Below, one piece after another: positions 55,730 through 63,633 of a stretch of 64,000 nt of DNA (the stretch's first letter is position 1; each line of letters begins with the position of its first letter). The position numbers and the translations under genes were made by a program. The stretch lies in NCBI RefSeq assembly GCF_001895925.1, contig NZ_MPPI01000003.1, positions 80,603 through 144,602 on the forward strand, written 5' to 3'. The DNA is from Phormidesmis priestleyi ULC007 (GTDB taxonomy: Bacteria; Cyanobacteriota; Cyanobacteriia; Leptolyngbyales; Leptolyngbyaceae). A model generated the notes under the pieces. That model made no database searches. It was given only the letters and a program-made list of their open reading frames with translations, and was not told the origin of the DNA.

Positions 55730-58700
55730 CTATGCTTCATTTTGAATCACTAACCACGTAATCAACTCAAAATCAGTGGTTTTCTCAACCTGGCTCTGCA
55801 CCTCTATCAGCACGGCACTGCGGCTCGATTGCAAGTTTGACAGCGATCGCTTCCGAAACGTAGTGACGATCGAGGCGATCGCCGCCTGAAGCAACTCGCT
55901 ATAAACGCTCATATCGTTGCCCTGGCAAGTCTGCTGATCGAATAAGTTGCAAAGTTGTTCATAAGGCGTGGTCTTTTCGGCGCACAGCAATCGATAAATT
56001 TCCAGAATTTGCTTGGGTTGGGCAAAGGTGAATCGCACGACTCGATCGTCTCGCACATAAACCAGAAAATGAGGCTGTAACGGATTCACGGCTTCACTTC
56101 CAGAATCACCCTTCTGCCTCAAACAGAAGATGACTCCAGGTGCGATGAAGTTATAGTCAGGATGGGGCGGAACCACTGCATAGAGTCCCAATGGTGCATC
56201 TTGTAAGAGTTGGCGATTGCTCTCAATGTACTTGCTAAGTTCGAGCCGAAAATCATCCAGCGTGAACTCAGTCAACGATACCGTCTCGGTAAAATCTTCG
56301 AGATCGAGTACCTCATCTTTAAGCCGCAGCAGTTGCTTATCCCGATACTTCAGGTCATCCTGAATGATGTCTTCAACGGTTGCCAGCAGGTTATCTTCCT
56401 GAGTTGCCGCAATATCGACCAGTGCCATCCGCGCTTCCACTCGGTTCTTGAGATTGATGTATTTGTTCAGGTCTTCGGTGGGCCAGAAGTTGACCATCTG
56501 CACTGTAGAACTGAGACTGCCAATGCGATCGATGCGCCCAAATCGCTGAATGATTCGGACTGGGTTCCAGTGAATGTCGTAATTTACGAGATAGTCGCAA
56601 TCTTGCAGGTTTTGTCCTTCTGAAATACAGTCTGTCGCAATTAGTAGATCAATCTCACCATCTTGTGGCATCGTCAGTATTTTGGAGCGCTTCTTGGCGA
56701 TCGGAGAAAAGTTAGTCAAGATCTGATTGAACTCTGATTTGCCAAAGGTCGTTTTGTTGCGAGAGGTGTCTCCTGTCACCAAAGCAGCCTGGATATTGAG
56801 TTCACTTCTTGCCCAGCTACTTAACGACTCATAGAGGTAAACGGCAGTATCAGCAAATGCTGTGAAGATTAATACCTTCCGGTTTGGCTGATCCTGTTTA
56901 TTGATCGTTGGGCTTTGCACCTTCTGGGCAATTAGCTTTTTCAACTCAGCAAGTTTGGCATCGCGATCGACCGAAATCGCTGAAGCTGAGTTGTACAGTC
57001 CGACCAACTGATCTTTGTCTCGATCGAGATCTTCTAACCATGCCTCGACATCTAGGTGTGCCATCTGGTAGATCAGCTTTTGCCCCACCTGCATGGCATC
57101 TCGCAGTTCTTCATCGTCTAGTTCGGCGATCGTCATTGGTATCGCTTCCACTTCTACACTCTGACTATGAAGGGTTTGAAACCTTGTAATCCGTTCCTGA
57201 AGTTCTTCAATTTTTTGAATGGTGTTGTCCATTGTGATGGCGAAGGCAGAAACGGAACTTTCCAACCGCTTCAAAAAGTTGACCTTCATCATGCCGATCA
57301 GAAAATGTTCGCGATCGCCCTGGCTAAACACGGCTCTGTCTCTGTCATACAGCATTTGATACTGTGGCAAAACGTATTTTGCTGGGTTAAACAGCGACAG
57401 TTGATAGTCTGAAATCTCGTCGTTGATTTTGTCGTAGGACGGAAATCGACCTCTCAAGTCAATTTTGGGATAAATCGAAAGGGGTCGAAGCCGCTCTGGA
57501 AAGCCGCCTAATTCAGCAATGCTGTCTTTGTAATATCGCTGAATGTGTTGGCGCGATCGAGCGATCGTCAGTTCATCGAGCAGTTTGAAAAAGCCAGAAC
57601 TCAACTTTTCTAATAGGTCGATCGTTCTTCGTTCACCCTGCTGTTTTGCCCAATTGGTAAAGGTGCGTTGGGCAGTTGCCAGAGTTTCTTTGAGGCTAGT
57701 GATGCCAAATGACTCACGGAATGCCTCATCCCGTCCTTCTGTCAGAAAATAAAGCTGGTTCCGCAGGTCTTTTAGATCATTGTTGACCGGAGTTGCTGAG
57801 AGCAGCAGCACTTTCGTTTTAATGCCAGTCTTGAGAACATCATCCATTAACCGCTCGTAGCGACTCTTGCGAATGATCGTGCCTTCTTCATCTCGCCTAC
57901 TGCTGGTATTGTTGCGAAAGTTATGAGACTCATCAATCACAACTAAGTCATAGTTTCCCCAATTGATGGTTTCTAGATTGATATCACCCGAAAGCCCTGA
58001 ATCTCGACTCAAATCAGTGTGAGAGAGAACGGTGTAGCTAAATCGGTCTTTAACAAACGGGTTCAGTTCACTGTTGTTCTGAGCTTGGTAAATTGTCCAG
58101 TTCTCTCTTAGTTTCTTGGGGCAGAGTACCAAAACTCTGTAATTCAGCAGCTCAAAATATTTGATGATTGCCAGAGCTTCAAACGTTTTCCCCAGACCCA
58201 CACTATCGGCAATGATGCAGCCGTTGTGGGCACGAATTTTATTGATTGCCCCTTTGGCCCCATCTTTCTGAAACTCGAACAGCGTCTGCCAAATTTCGGT
58301 ATCCACGAGCTGGCTCTTTTCGCTTAGTAGTCCACTTGCATCCTGGTCTGCCAGAAACTTCTCAAAGATGTGGAATAGGGTCTTGTAGTAGATAAATTGG
58401 GGACAATGATTTTGATAAAGCTGCTCTAGATAGTGCAGAACCTCGTCTTTAACCTCCTCAACTAGGGCCTCATCGTTCCACAACTCGTCGAACCAGGTTT
58501 TTAAGTCTTGGCGATCGCGCTTGCTGTCAACTTCTAGGTTAAGTTCAAGATTGTTGCCTGCACTGCCCAAGCCCAAACCCCGCACTGTGAAGTTAGAGCT
58601 ACCCATGATGGCATCCTCTACCCCATGATGATCCATGTGATACATCTTGCCGTGTAGGAGATTGACTTGCGTGACTGACCGGATTTGCACCTTCTCCTTG

Positions 58701-59047
58701 ATCCAATCCGCACACTCTCTGGCAACTCGTTTTTGTTCCAAACGGTTTTGGAGTTGCAAGTCTTCATCTTCTATCTTGAATGATTTTTTATCCGTTCTGT
58801 CTGGGTCAAGCGATCGCACAAAACGGGGTTCACCAAATAAAAACCTCAAATCTGCGATCGCCGTTAATTCTTGCTTGAGCGCTTCAAATGCGTAGATTGT
58901 AAAATAGGCAGAAACGATCGACAAGGTAGAGTCAGACTGAATTTTAGTTTTTAGAAAATCTCCAACGGTTCCTCGACGGTGATTATCGCGAATCCCAGAA
59001 GTTGAGATGGGACTGCTTGCATTGGCTCGATTCTTTGCAATTGCCAT
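55730..59047 (-). CDS. PLD-nuclease / SNF2-type helicase fusion
   Basis: Protein of 1105 residues. An N-terminal phospholipase-D-like nuclease domain (about 25-200) carries one HKD motif: His132-x-Lys134 (HGKMYHMDHH) and GSSNFTVRG. A superfamily-2 helicase follows, with motif I ADSVGLGKTFEA (about 279-290), motif II VVIDESHNF (about 366-374), motif III LLLSATPVNN, motif V ATDCISEGQNLQ and motif VI QRFGRIDRIG (about 832). A single HKD implies dimerisation for cleavage. First gene of a minus-strand operon with Uma2, methylase and a PIN module; probable ATP-driven DNA translocase plus nuclease of a defence system. Confidence 0.9.
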   Translation of the reverse strand: MAIAKNRANASSPISTSGIRDNHRRGTVGDFLKTKIQSDSTLSIVSAYFTIYAFEALKQELTAIADLRFLFGEPRFVRSLDPDRTDKKSFKIEDEDLQLQNRLEQKRVARECADWIKEKVQIRSVTQVNLLHGKMYHMDHHGVEDAIMGSSNFTVRGLGLGSAGNNLELNLEVDSKRDRQDLKTWFDELWNDEALVEEVKDEVLHYLEQLYQNHCPQFIYYKTLFHIFEKFLADQDASGLLSEKSQLVDTEIWQTLFEFQKDGAKGAINKIRAHNGCIIADSVGLGKTFEALAIIKYFELLNYRVLVLCPKKLRENWTIYQAQNNSELNPFVKDRFSYTVLSHTDLSRDSGLSGDINLETINWGNYDLVVIDESHNFRNNTSSRRDEEGTIIRKSRYERLMDDVLKTGIKTKVLLLSATPVNNDLKDLRNQLYFLTEGRDEAFRESFGITSLKETLATAQRTFTNWAKQQGERRTIDLLEKLSSGFFKLLDELTIARSRQHIQRYYKDSIAELGGFPERLRPLSIYPKIDLRGRFPSYDKINDEISDYQLSLFNPAKYVLPQYQMLYDRDRAVFSQGDREHFLIGMMKVNFLKRLESSVSAFAITMDNTIQKIEELQERITRFQTLHSQSVEVEAIPMTIAELDDEELRDAMQVGQKLIYQMAHLDVEAWLEDLDRDKDQLVGLYNSASAISVDRDAKLAELKKLIAQKVQSPTINKQDQPNRKVLIFTAFADTAVYLYESLSSWARSELNIQAALVTGDTSRNKTTFGKSEFNQILTNFSPIAKKRSKILTMPQDGEIDLLIATDCISEGQNLQDCDYLVNYDIHWNPVRIIQRFGRIDRIGSLSSTVQMVNFWPTEDLNKYINLKNRVEARMALVDIAATQEDNLLATVEDIIQDDLKYRDKQLLRLKDEVLDLEDFTETVSLTEFTLDDFRLELSKYIESNRQLLQDAPLGLYAVVPPHPDYNFIAPGVIFCLRQKGDSGSEAVNPLQPHFLVYVRDDRVVRFTFAQPKQILEIYRLLCAEKTTPYEQLCNLFDQQTCQGNDMSVYSELLQAAIASIVTTFRKRSLSNLQSSRSAVLIEVQSQVEKTTDFELITWLVIQNEA

Positions 59048-59204
59048 CTAATTCGCTCCTTACACCAAAGTGGTGCATGAGGTTTTAGCCAGTCTAGCGA
59101 TAAAATTCACGCGCCAGTTTTCTGGGTTATTTCAAATTTCTTCGAGTTATTTCGCGCTCTTATTGAGAATGAAGAGGTTTCTGAAAGCTGTGCCTAGAAA
59201 CGAC

Positions 59205-59229
59205 AAAAGCCAGTCAATGACTGGCTTTC
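59205..59229 (-). terminator. Terminator downstream of tRNA-Pro
   Basis: AAAGCCAGTCA / TGACTGGCTTT, an 11-bp perfect stem, directly after the tRNA 3' end on the minus strand and followed by TTGTCG. It insulates the tRNA from the defence operon. Confidence 0.75.
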
Positions 59230-59236
59230 ATGCTAT

Positions 59237-59309
59237 CGGAGCGACAGGATTTGAACCTGCGACCCCTACTACCCCAAAGTAGTGCGCTACCAAGCTGCGC
59301 TACGCCCCG
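59237..59309 (-). tRNA. tRNA-Pro (UGG anticodon)
   Basis: Read on the minus strand: acceptor CGGGGCG pairs with CGCTCCG (one G-T), D-arm GCGCAGCTTGGTAGCGC, anticodon loop CTTTGGGG giving UGG, and the T-arm with GTTCAAATC. 73 nt, CCA not encoded. Its 3' end faces the defence operon. Confidence 0.93.
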
Positions 59310-59360
59310 ATGTCGCTTAACAAATATAGCATAGGGGATTGCATCCATCCAACCAAGCTG

Positions 59361-59726
59361 TCAAAAAACTTGAAGCGTCTGAAGGGCTTGTAGGAGTTGA
59401 GCGGCGGCGGGGGCAGCCCAAAATCCTTCGCCTCGGCGACCTGTGAGAAGGATTAACCGAAGGCTGTAGGCATGAGGGTAGCCTTCAACTTCTAGCCAGA
59501 GACGATCGCTTTGGGCTTCGCAGGTGATCGTTTCTTCGTCCATCAGTTCGGTGGTCATTTGCTGCATCGTGCGGCTAAGTTGTTCGAGCAGTCGTGCGAA
59601 GTCTTGCAGTTCGGGTGCGGTAAGTTCGATCGCCCAGTGATCTGCGCCAACGAGTCCTTTAAACTCTGGGGCTTCGGCATCCCAACCGATGCGCCAATCG
59701 GTGCCGCTTTTGAGTAACCGTCCCAT
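59361..59726 (-). CDS. DUF1818 family protein
   Basis: Protein of 121 residues starting MGRLLKSGTDWRIGWDAEAP, then FKGLVGADHWAIELTAPELQ and the C-terminal RGEGFWAAPAAAQLLQALQT. Pattern of the cyanobacterial/plastid DUF1818 family, unknown function, no membrane segment. The start is at ATG 59726; a much longer open frame upstream overlaps the next gene and is not real. Five bp separate it from the upstream exported-protein gene, so they are an operon. Confidence 0.82.
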   Translation of the reverse strand: MGRLLKSGTDWRIGWDAEAPEFKGLVGADHWAIELTAPELQDFARLLEQLSRTMQQMTTELMDEETITCEAQSDRLWLEVEGYPHAYSLRLILLTGRRGEGFWAAPAAAQLLQALQTLQVF

Positions 59727-59731
59727 ATTAG

Positions 59732-60310
59732 TTAGGGTTTGAGGAGTTGGGCCCCACTGGGTTGAGTTGGGCGATCGGGCATCACCATCGAAGGAGGTTG
59801 TGGGCTGGCGATCGGGTTTGGAATGGGTTGGCGAGCGGTGGGGCTGAAGACGTTTACTAATGCTTGAACGAGAGCATCGCGCTGTTTGCGGGTGAGACGG
59901 TTGATGATGCCACGATCGCCCTCTAAGGGATTTTTTCTTAGGGTGTTTGAGCCGGGATAGCCTGTGTCGATGATTGGCTCGTTGACTCCTAGATAGTCGC
60001 CTAGAGTCATTTTCCAATCGAGGCGATAGTTGATGGGGCGACCTTTGACATACTGGTGATAGCGGATCAGCCGACTGACGAGGGTGTTGTTGGGGTCAAC
60101 TTTTTGGGTTGTGCGGTTGATGTATTGGTTTTCTAAGGGCAGGTCTGGAATTTGCTTGTAAACTTGCTGCCAGGCATCTTGAGGTCGAATGGATTGGGCG
60201 ATCGCGGGAAGGGGAGTGAGATGGCCGAAGGGTGCGCTAAGGGTGAGTGAGACGATCGTAAGTGTTGCAATAACACTTTGTTGAATGGGGCGCTTGGTTA
60301 AATGACGCAT
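59732..60310 (-). CDS. Exported protein of unknown function
   Basis: Protein of 192 residues with a signal peptide (VIATLTIVSLTLSAPFGHL ... AIAQ). The mature part has DAWQQVYKQIPDLPLENQYI, VSRLIRYHQYVKGRPINYRLD, YLGVNEPIIDTGYPGSNTL and a Pro-rich tail. The NTLRKNPLEGDR segment looks conserved. I do not recognise a characterised family; likely a cyanobacterial periplasmic protein. Operon with DUF1818. Confidence 0.7.
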   Translation of the reverse strand: MRHLTKRPIQQSVIATLTIVSLTLSAPFGHLTPLPAIAQSIRPQDAWQQVYKQIPDLPLENQYINRTTQKVDPNNTLVSRLIRYHQYVKGRPINYRLDWKMTLGDYLGVNEPIIDTGYPGSNTLRKNPLEGDRGIINRLTRKQRDALVQALVNVFSPTARQPIPNPIASPQPPSMVMPDRPTQPSGAQLLKP

Positions 60311-60390
60311 AAGGCTGACTCAACTCTCTAATCTCATCACTAGTACTTTATCGCATTGAATAAGAGGAATTGAGGTTACAGTTCGTTTAT

Positions 60391-60435
60391 CTTAAATAAG
60401 ACTCGGACTGGGACTCATTATGAGTCTTATTTAAG
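60391..60435. repeat. 14-bp perfect inverted repeat and adjacent ATTTAAGAC tandem
   Basis: CTTAAATAAGACTC (60391-60404) and GAGTCTTATTTAAG (60422-60435) are exact complements with a 17-nt loop; ACATTTAAG then repeats three times to about 60462. In the upstream region of the exported-protein gene. Confidence 0.65.
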
Positions 60436-60598
60436 ACATTTAAGACATTTAAGACATTAAAGACAACAAAGGAGCGCTATTCGTTTTATGGGTGCTGAAG
60501 TACAATGCTGCTAGTTGGCGATGAAATGGATCGGGACTGCCAAAACGCGCTAAAAAGAGGTTCATAATTTAGTCCATTTTTAGTCCAGTCCAGTTTTT

Positions 60599-60793
60599 CT
60601 ATTTTCGAGATAGCTCTGAAACTGGCATCTGATAAAGCTTTTGAGTAGCATCATACAGTTGGAACTTCTGTGGACTCCACAGAAGTTCCAAGCCAAGGAG
60701 AAGACTTCGAGTCTTGCGATTGACAGGCTCGACCACAATCCGCACTTGGGCGATCGCATCCTTTAATAAGTAGCACAGGGTGAATCGAGTCAA
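60599..60793 (-). CDS. Possible small protein or remnant
   Basis: A 64-codon frame (MTRFTLCYLLKDAIAQVRIV, then KTRSLLLGLELLWSPQKFQL). Protein-like composition but no family recognised. It contains the 33-bp near-perfect palindrome at 60659-60691, so it may be repeat-derived. Confidence 0.3.
   Translation of the reverse strand: MTRFTLCYLLKDAIAQVRIVVEPVNRKTRSLLLGLELLWSPQKFQLYDATQKLYQMPVSELSRK
60659..60691. repeat. 33-bp palindrome
   Basis: TTGGAACTTCTGTGGA, one central C, then TCCACAGAAGTTCCAA: 16-bp arms with a single-base centre. Extremely compact for a hairpin; better suited to cruciform or to a dimeric protein site. Confidence 0.8.
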
Positions 60794-60820
60794 CGGAGCG
60801 ATTGAGATTGTGCCATCAAA

Positions 60821-61862
60821 CTACTGAGAAACCCATTTCCTAGCTTTAGTGAACTGGTGCAGTTCCGCAATCAGTATACGATCGCCAAAAATCTTGACCT
60901 GCCCAGCATTGTCAAACCGCTAACGCTCGAACCTTACGAAAATGCTTATGCGCTAGTGATGGAAGACTTTGGTGGCATTTCGCTCAAGGAAGTGCTGAAA
61001 CGGGAGGGAAACCTGGGGCACGGTTTGACTGCATTCCTTCAGATTGCAATTCAAATTGCGTCAGCTTTGGATGGACTTTATCGATATCGAGTCATTCACA
61101 AAGACCTCAAGCCCGCCAACATTGTGATTCATCCCGACAGCAAGCAAGTCAAGCTGATTGCCTTCAGCATTGCCTCGCTGCTGCCCCGCGAAACTCAAGA
61201 GATTCAGAATGCCAACGCGCTAGAAGGAACACTGGCATATCTCTCACCAGAACAAACGGGACGGATGAATCGCGGCATCGACTACCGCAGATTATCCCAA
61301 CAACAGAAATCTATAAGTTCTTTACGCAATCGGATACGGTGTCAGTTTCTGATGCAGCAGCGAATCCGATTTATCGCTTTTTGCACGATCGCGTTCAACA
61401 AGCCGCCTACCTCTAATCGCAGAAGAACAGAAACAAGCCGCTCACTTGCAGATTGGACAACTCCTCCTAAGTCACACCCCTAGAGCCACAAAAGAGAAGC
61501 TGTTTAATATTGTCAATCATCTGAATCAGGGAGCCGAGTTAATGACTCAGTTGCAGGAACGCGATCAACTGATTCAACTCAATCTGCGGGCAGGACAGAA
61601 AGCGAAACTGGCGACCGCTGATGCTGCCGCGATCGAGTATCTCAACGCTGGAATTACACTGCTGCCAATCGAGGGGTGGCACAACCAGTATGCCCATGAT
61701 TCTCAAGCATCGCCTCAAAGCCAACGAATCTCGCCCAGAGATCACATCACCACAGACGATGGTAATTTGCCGAAAGTAGAATGCTTTGCTGGACAATTAA
61801 ATCAGGTGTTTATGAACCTACTGGCAAACGCGATCGATGCATGCAAAATACTACTGGTGTAA
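60821..61862 (+). pseudogene. Decayed giant Ser/Thr kinase - AAA - histidine kinase gene
   Basis: Order of remnants: kinase N-lobe end and C-lobe ([50 protein letters not shown]); a shifted frame with the AAA/ATPase-region tail ([20 protein letters not shown]); another frame (QIGQLLLSHTPRATKEKLFN to the ADAAAIEYLNAGITLLP region); then, after a further deletion, the histidine-kinase N box QLNQVFMNLLANAIDA. In family members this spans about 1800 residues; here about 340 codons are left. The kinase DFG is IAF. Clearly a pseudogene. Confidence 0.85.
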
Positions 61863-62040
61863 CTTTTTAGACTTTAAAGAGGCAGACTTGTGCTGCTGAG
61901 AAAACCGATTCACCGCTTAGTATTCGCAATTTTTAATGGGTATAACACCCTTCTTTTGGAAGTCTTATTCGTTTAATCAGATACCTATCCTGAAAGATGA
62001 ACGATCGGCTACTTTAAAAGCAGGGTCACTGGAGATCACC

Positions 62041-63423
62041 ATGAGTCTTAATCAAACAAGTCGCGAACAGACAGAAGCAGGCATCAAGGCACTACAAAGC
62101 TTCTACAACGCCAGCACTGGGCTTTGGAACACGACAGGCTGGTGGAACTCAGCAAACGCGCTCGAAACGACGATCGACTATTGTCGATTAACCAATTCGC
62201 TCACTTATCGAAGCAATCTCTCCAACACTTTCGAGAAAAATAAGCGCGGTAACTTTCTCAATGAATTTTACGACGATGAGGGCTGGTGGGCACTCACCTG
62301 GATCAAAGCCTATGATCTGACGGGCGAACAGCGCTATCTAACAATGGCAAAGACGATTTTCAACGACATGAAAGGCGGTTGGGACTCGACCTGCGGGGGT
62401 GGAATCTGGTGGAGCAAACAGCGCAAATATAAAAACGCGATCGCGAACGAATTGTTTTTAGCGATCGCAGCAAAACTGCATTTGCGAACTTCAGGAGATG
62501 CGGGTGCAGGCAGCTATTTAGACTGGGCCCAACGAGAATGGAACTGGTTTAAAAACACTGGAATGATCAATCGTGACAACCTGATTAATGATGGGTTAGA
62601 CAGCACTTGTAAAAATAATGGGCAACTCACCTGGACTTACAATCAGGGCGTAATTCTAGGCGGATTAGTAGACTTGTATCGCAGCACTAACGATGGATCA
62701 CTAATTAGACAAGCACAAGCGATCGCCGATGCCACCCTTCGAGCCTTAGCACCTAACGGCATTCTAAGAGAACCTTGTGAGCCAGACTGTGGCAAAGATG
62801 GTGCCCAGTTTAAGGGCATCTTTATTCGCTATTTAGGCGATCTTTATCAAGTCACCCAGCAGTCAGCCTATAAAGACTTTATTTTGAGAAATGCCAACTC
62901 GATCTGGTCGAACGGCCGCAATAGTGCCAATCAGTTTGGACTCTCTTGGGCAGGTGCGTTTGACAGCGCTGATGCTGCCCGTCAGTGCGCGGCGATCGAT
63001 GCCCTAAACGCCTCGCTGGTTGTGACCACCGAAGCCATCACCTATCAAGCCGAAGATGGCATCTTGCATCAGCTTGTGATTGAGGCAGCCTACACGGGCT
63101 ATCACGGCTCAGGCTATATTGCCGGATGGAATCGTGAGGGTCAGTGGGTTGACTTTAAAGTAAATGCTGCGTCTACGGGTTTCTATACGCTAACGTTTCG
63201 CTATGCGGCGGCTGGAGGAAACGCTTCTCGCTACATCTATGTGAATGGAAAAAGCATCGCTGATAATCAGATTTTTCCAGGGACTGAAAATTGGAGCCGT
63301 TGGAACAGCATCACGATCCCCAACATCTCGTTGAATGCGGGGAGTAATACTATTTCTGTGATTTTTAATCGCGATAAGGGCAGCCGTAATTGGTTAAATT
63401 TAGACGAGTTAACTATTCGCTAA
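62041..63423 (+). CDS. GH76 alpha-1,6-mannanase-type glycosidase with C-terminal CBM6/35-like module
   Basis: Protein of 460 residues. Residues about 1-335 form an (alpha/alpha)6 GH76 domain, with the paired catalytic aspartates in FYDDEGWWALTWIKAYDLTG and the downstream GGIWWSKQRKYKNAIANELF and LTWTYNQGVILGGLVDLYR. Residues about 340-460 are a carbohydrate-binding beta-sandwich (ITYQAEDGILHQL, ASRYIYVNGKS, NLDELTIR). Start is ATG 62041 with GGAG at 6 bp. No signal peptide is visible, so export is not obvious. Mainly a fungal and Bacteroidetes/actinobacterial family; substrate mannan-like. Confidence 0.85.
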   Translation: MSLNQTSREQTEAGIKALQSFYNASTGLWNTTGWWNSANALETTIDYCRLTNSLTYRSNLSNTFEKNKRGNFLNEFYDDEGWWALTWIKAYDLTGEQRYLTMAKTIFNDMKGGWDSTCGGGIWWSKQRKYKNAIANELFLAIAAKLHLRTSGDAGAGSYLDWAQREWNWFKNTGMINRDNLINDGLDSTCKNNGQLTWTYNQGVILGGLVDLYRSTNDGSLIRQAQAIADATLRALAPNGILREPCEPDCGKDGAQFKGIFIRYLGDLYQVTQQSAYKDFILRNANSIWSNGRNSANQFGLSWAGAFDSADAARQCAAIDALNASLVVTTEAITYQAEDGILHQLVIEAAYTGYHGSGYIAGWNREGQWVDFKVNAASTGFYTLTFRYAAAGGNASRYIYVNGKSIADNQIFPGTENWSRWNSITIPNISLNAGSNTISVIFNRDKGSRNWLNLDELTIR

Positions 63424-63508
63424 GAAATCTGTGTAAGGGCATGGCACTGCTGTGCCCATTGAGATTGAAAATAACCGATCGTATTTAATCCACGATCGTA
63501 AAAACTTC

Positions 63509-63625
63509 GGCATTGCAGAACGATGGGATGAAATGGCTGTAGGGGTAGCGCCCCCGTGCCTACCCCTGACGGAGGGCAACCACAGGGGGATTGCCCCTAC
63601 CCAATCATCCCTATTCAGCAACGCC
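63509..63625. repeat. MITE copy B with perfect 8-bp target duplication
   Basis: Begins GGCATTGCAGAACGATGGGA and ends, inverted, GGCGTTGCTGAATAGGGATG. AAAACTTC stands immediately outside both ends (63501-63508 and 63626-63633). Core nearly identical to copy A at 27263-27375. Confidence 0.85.
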
Positions 63626-63633
63626 AAAACTTC

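Noticed and set aside
51223..59047. Assignment as BREX or DISARM
   Set aside because: No brxC/pglZ/brxL or drmA/drmB/drmC-like genes are present; only the methylase and helicase resemble parts of those systems.
59237..59309. tRNA-Pro as integration site of the defence operon
   Set aside because: I could not find a second copy of the tRNA 3' end on the far side within the window, so an att-type duplication is not supported.
59727..60017. N-terminal extension of DUF1818 to 60017
   Set aside because: Overlaps the exported-protein gene in another frame; the extension is Ser/Arg-rich without family features, and DUF1818 begins at MGRLLKSG.
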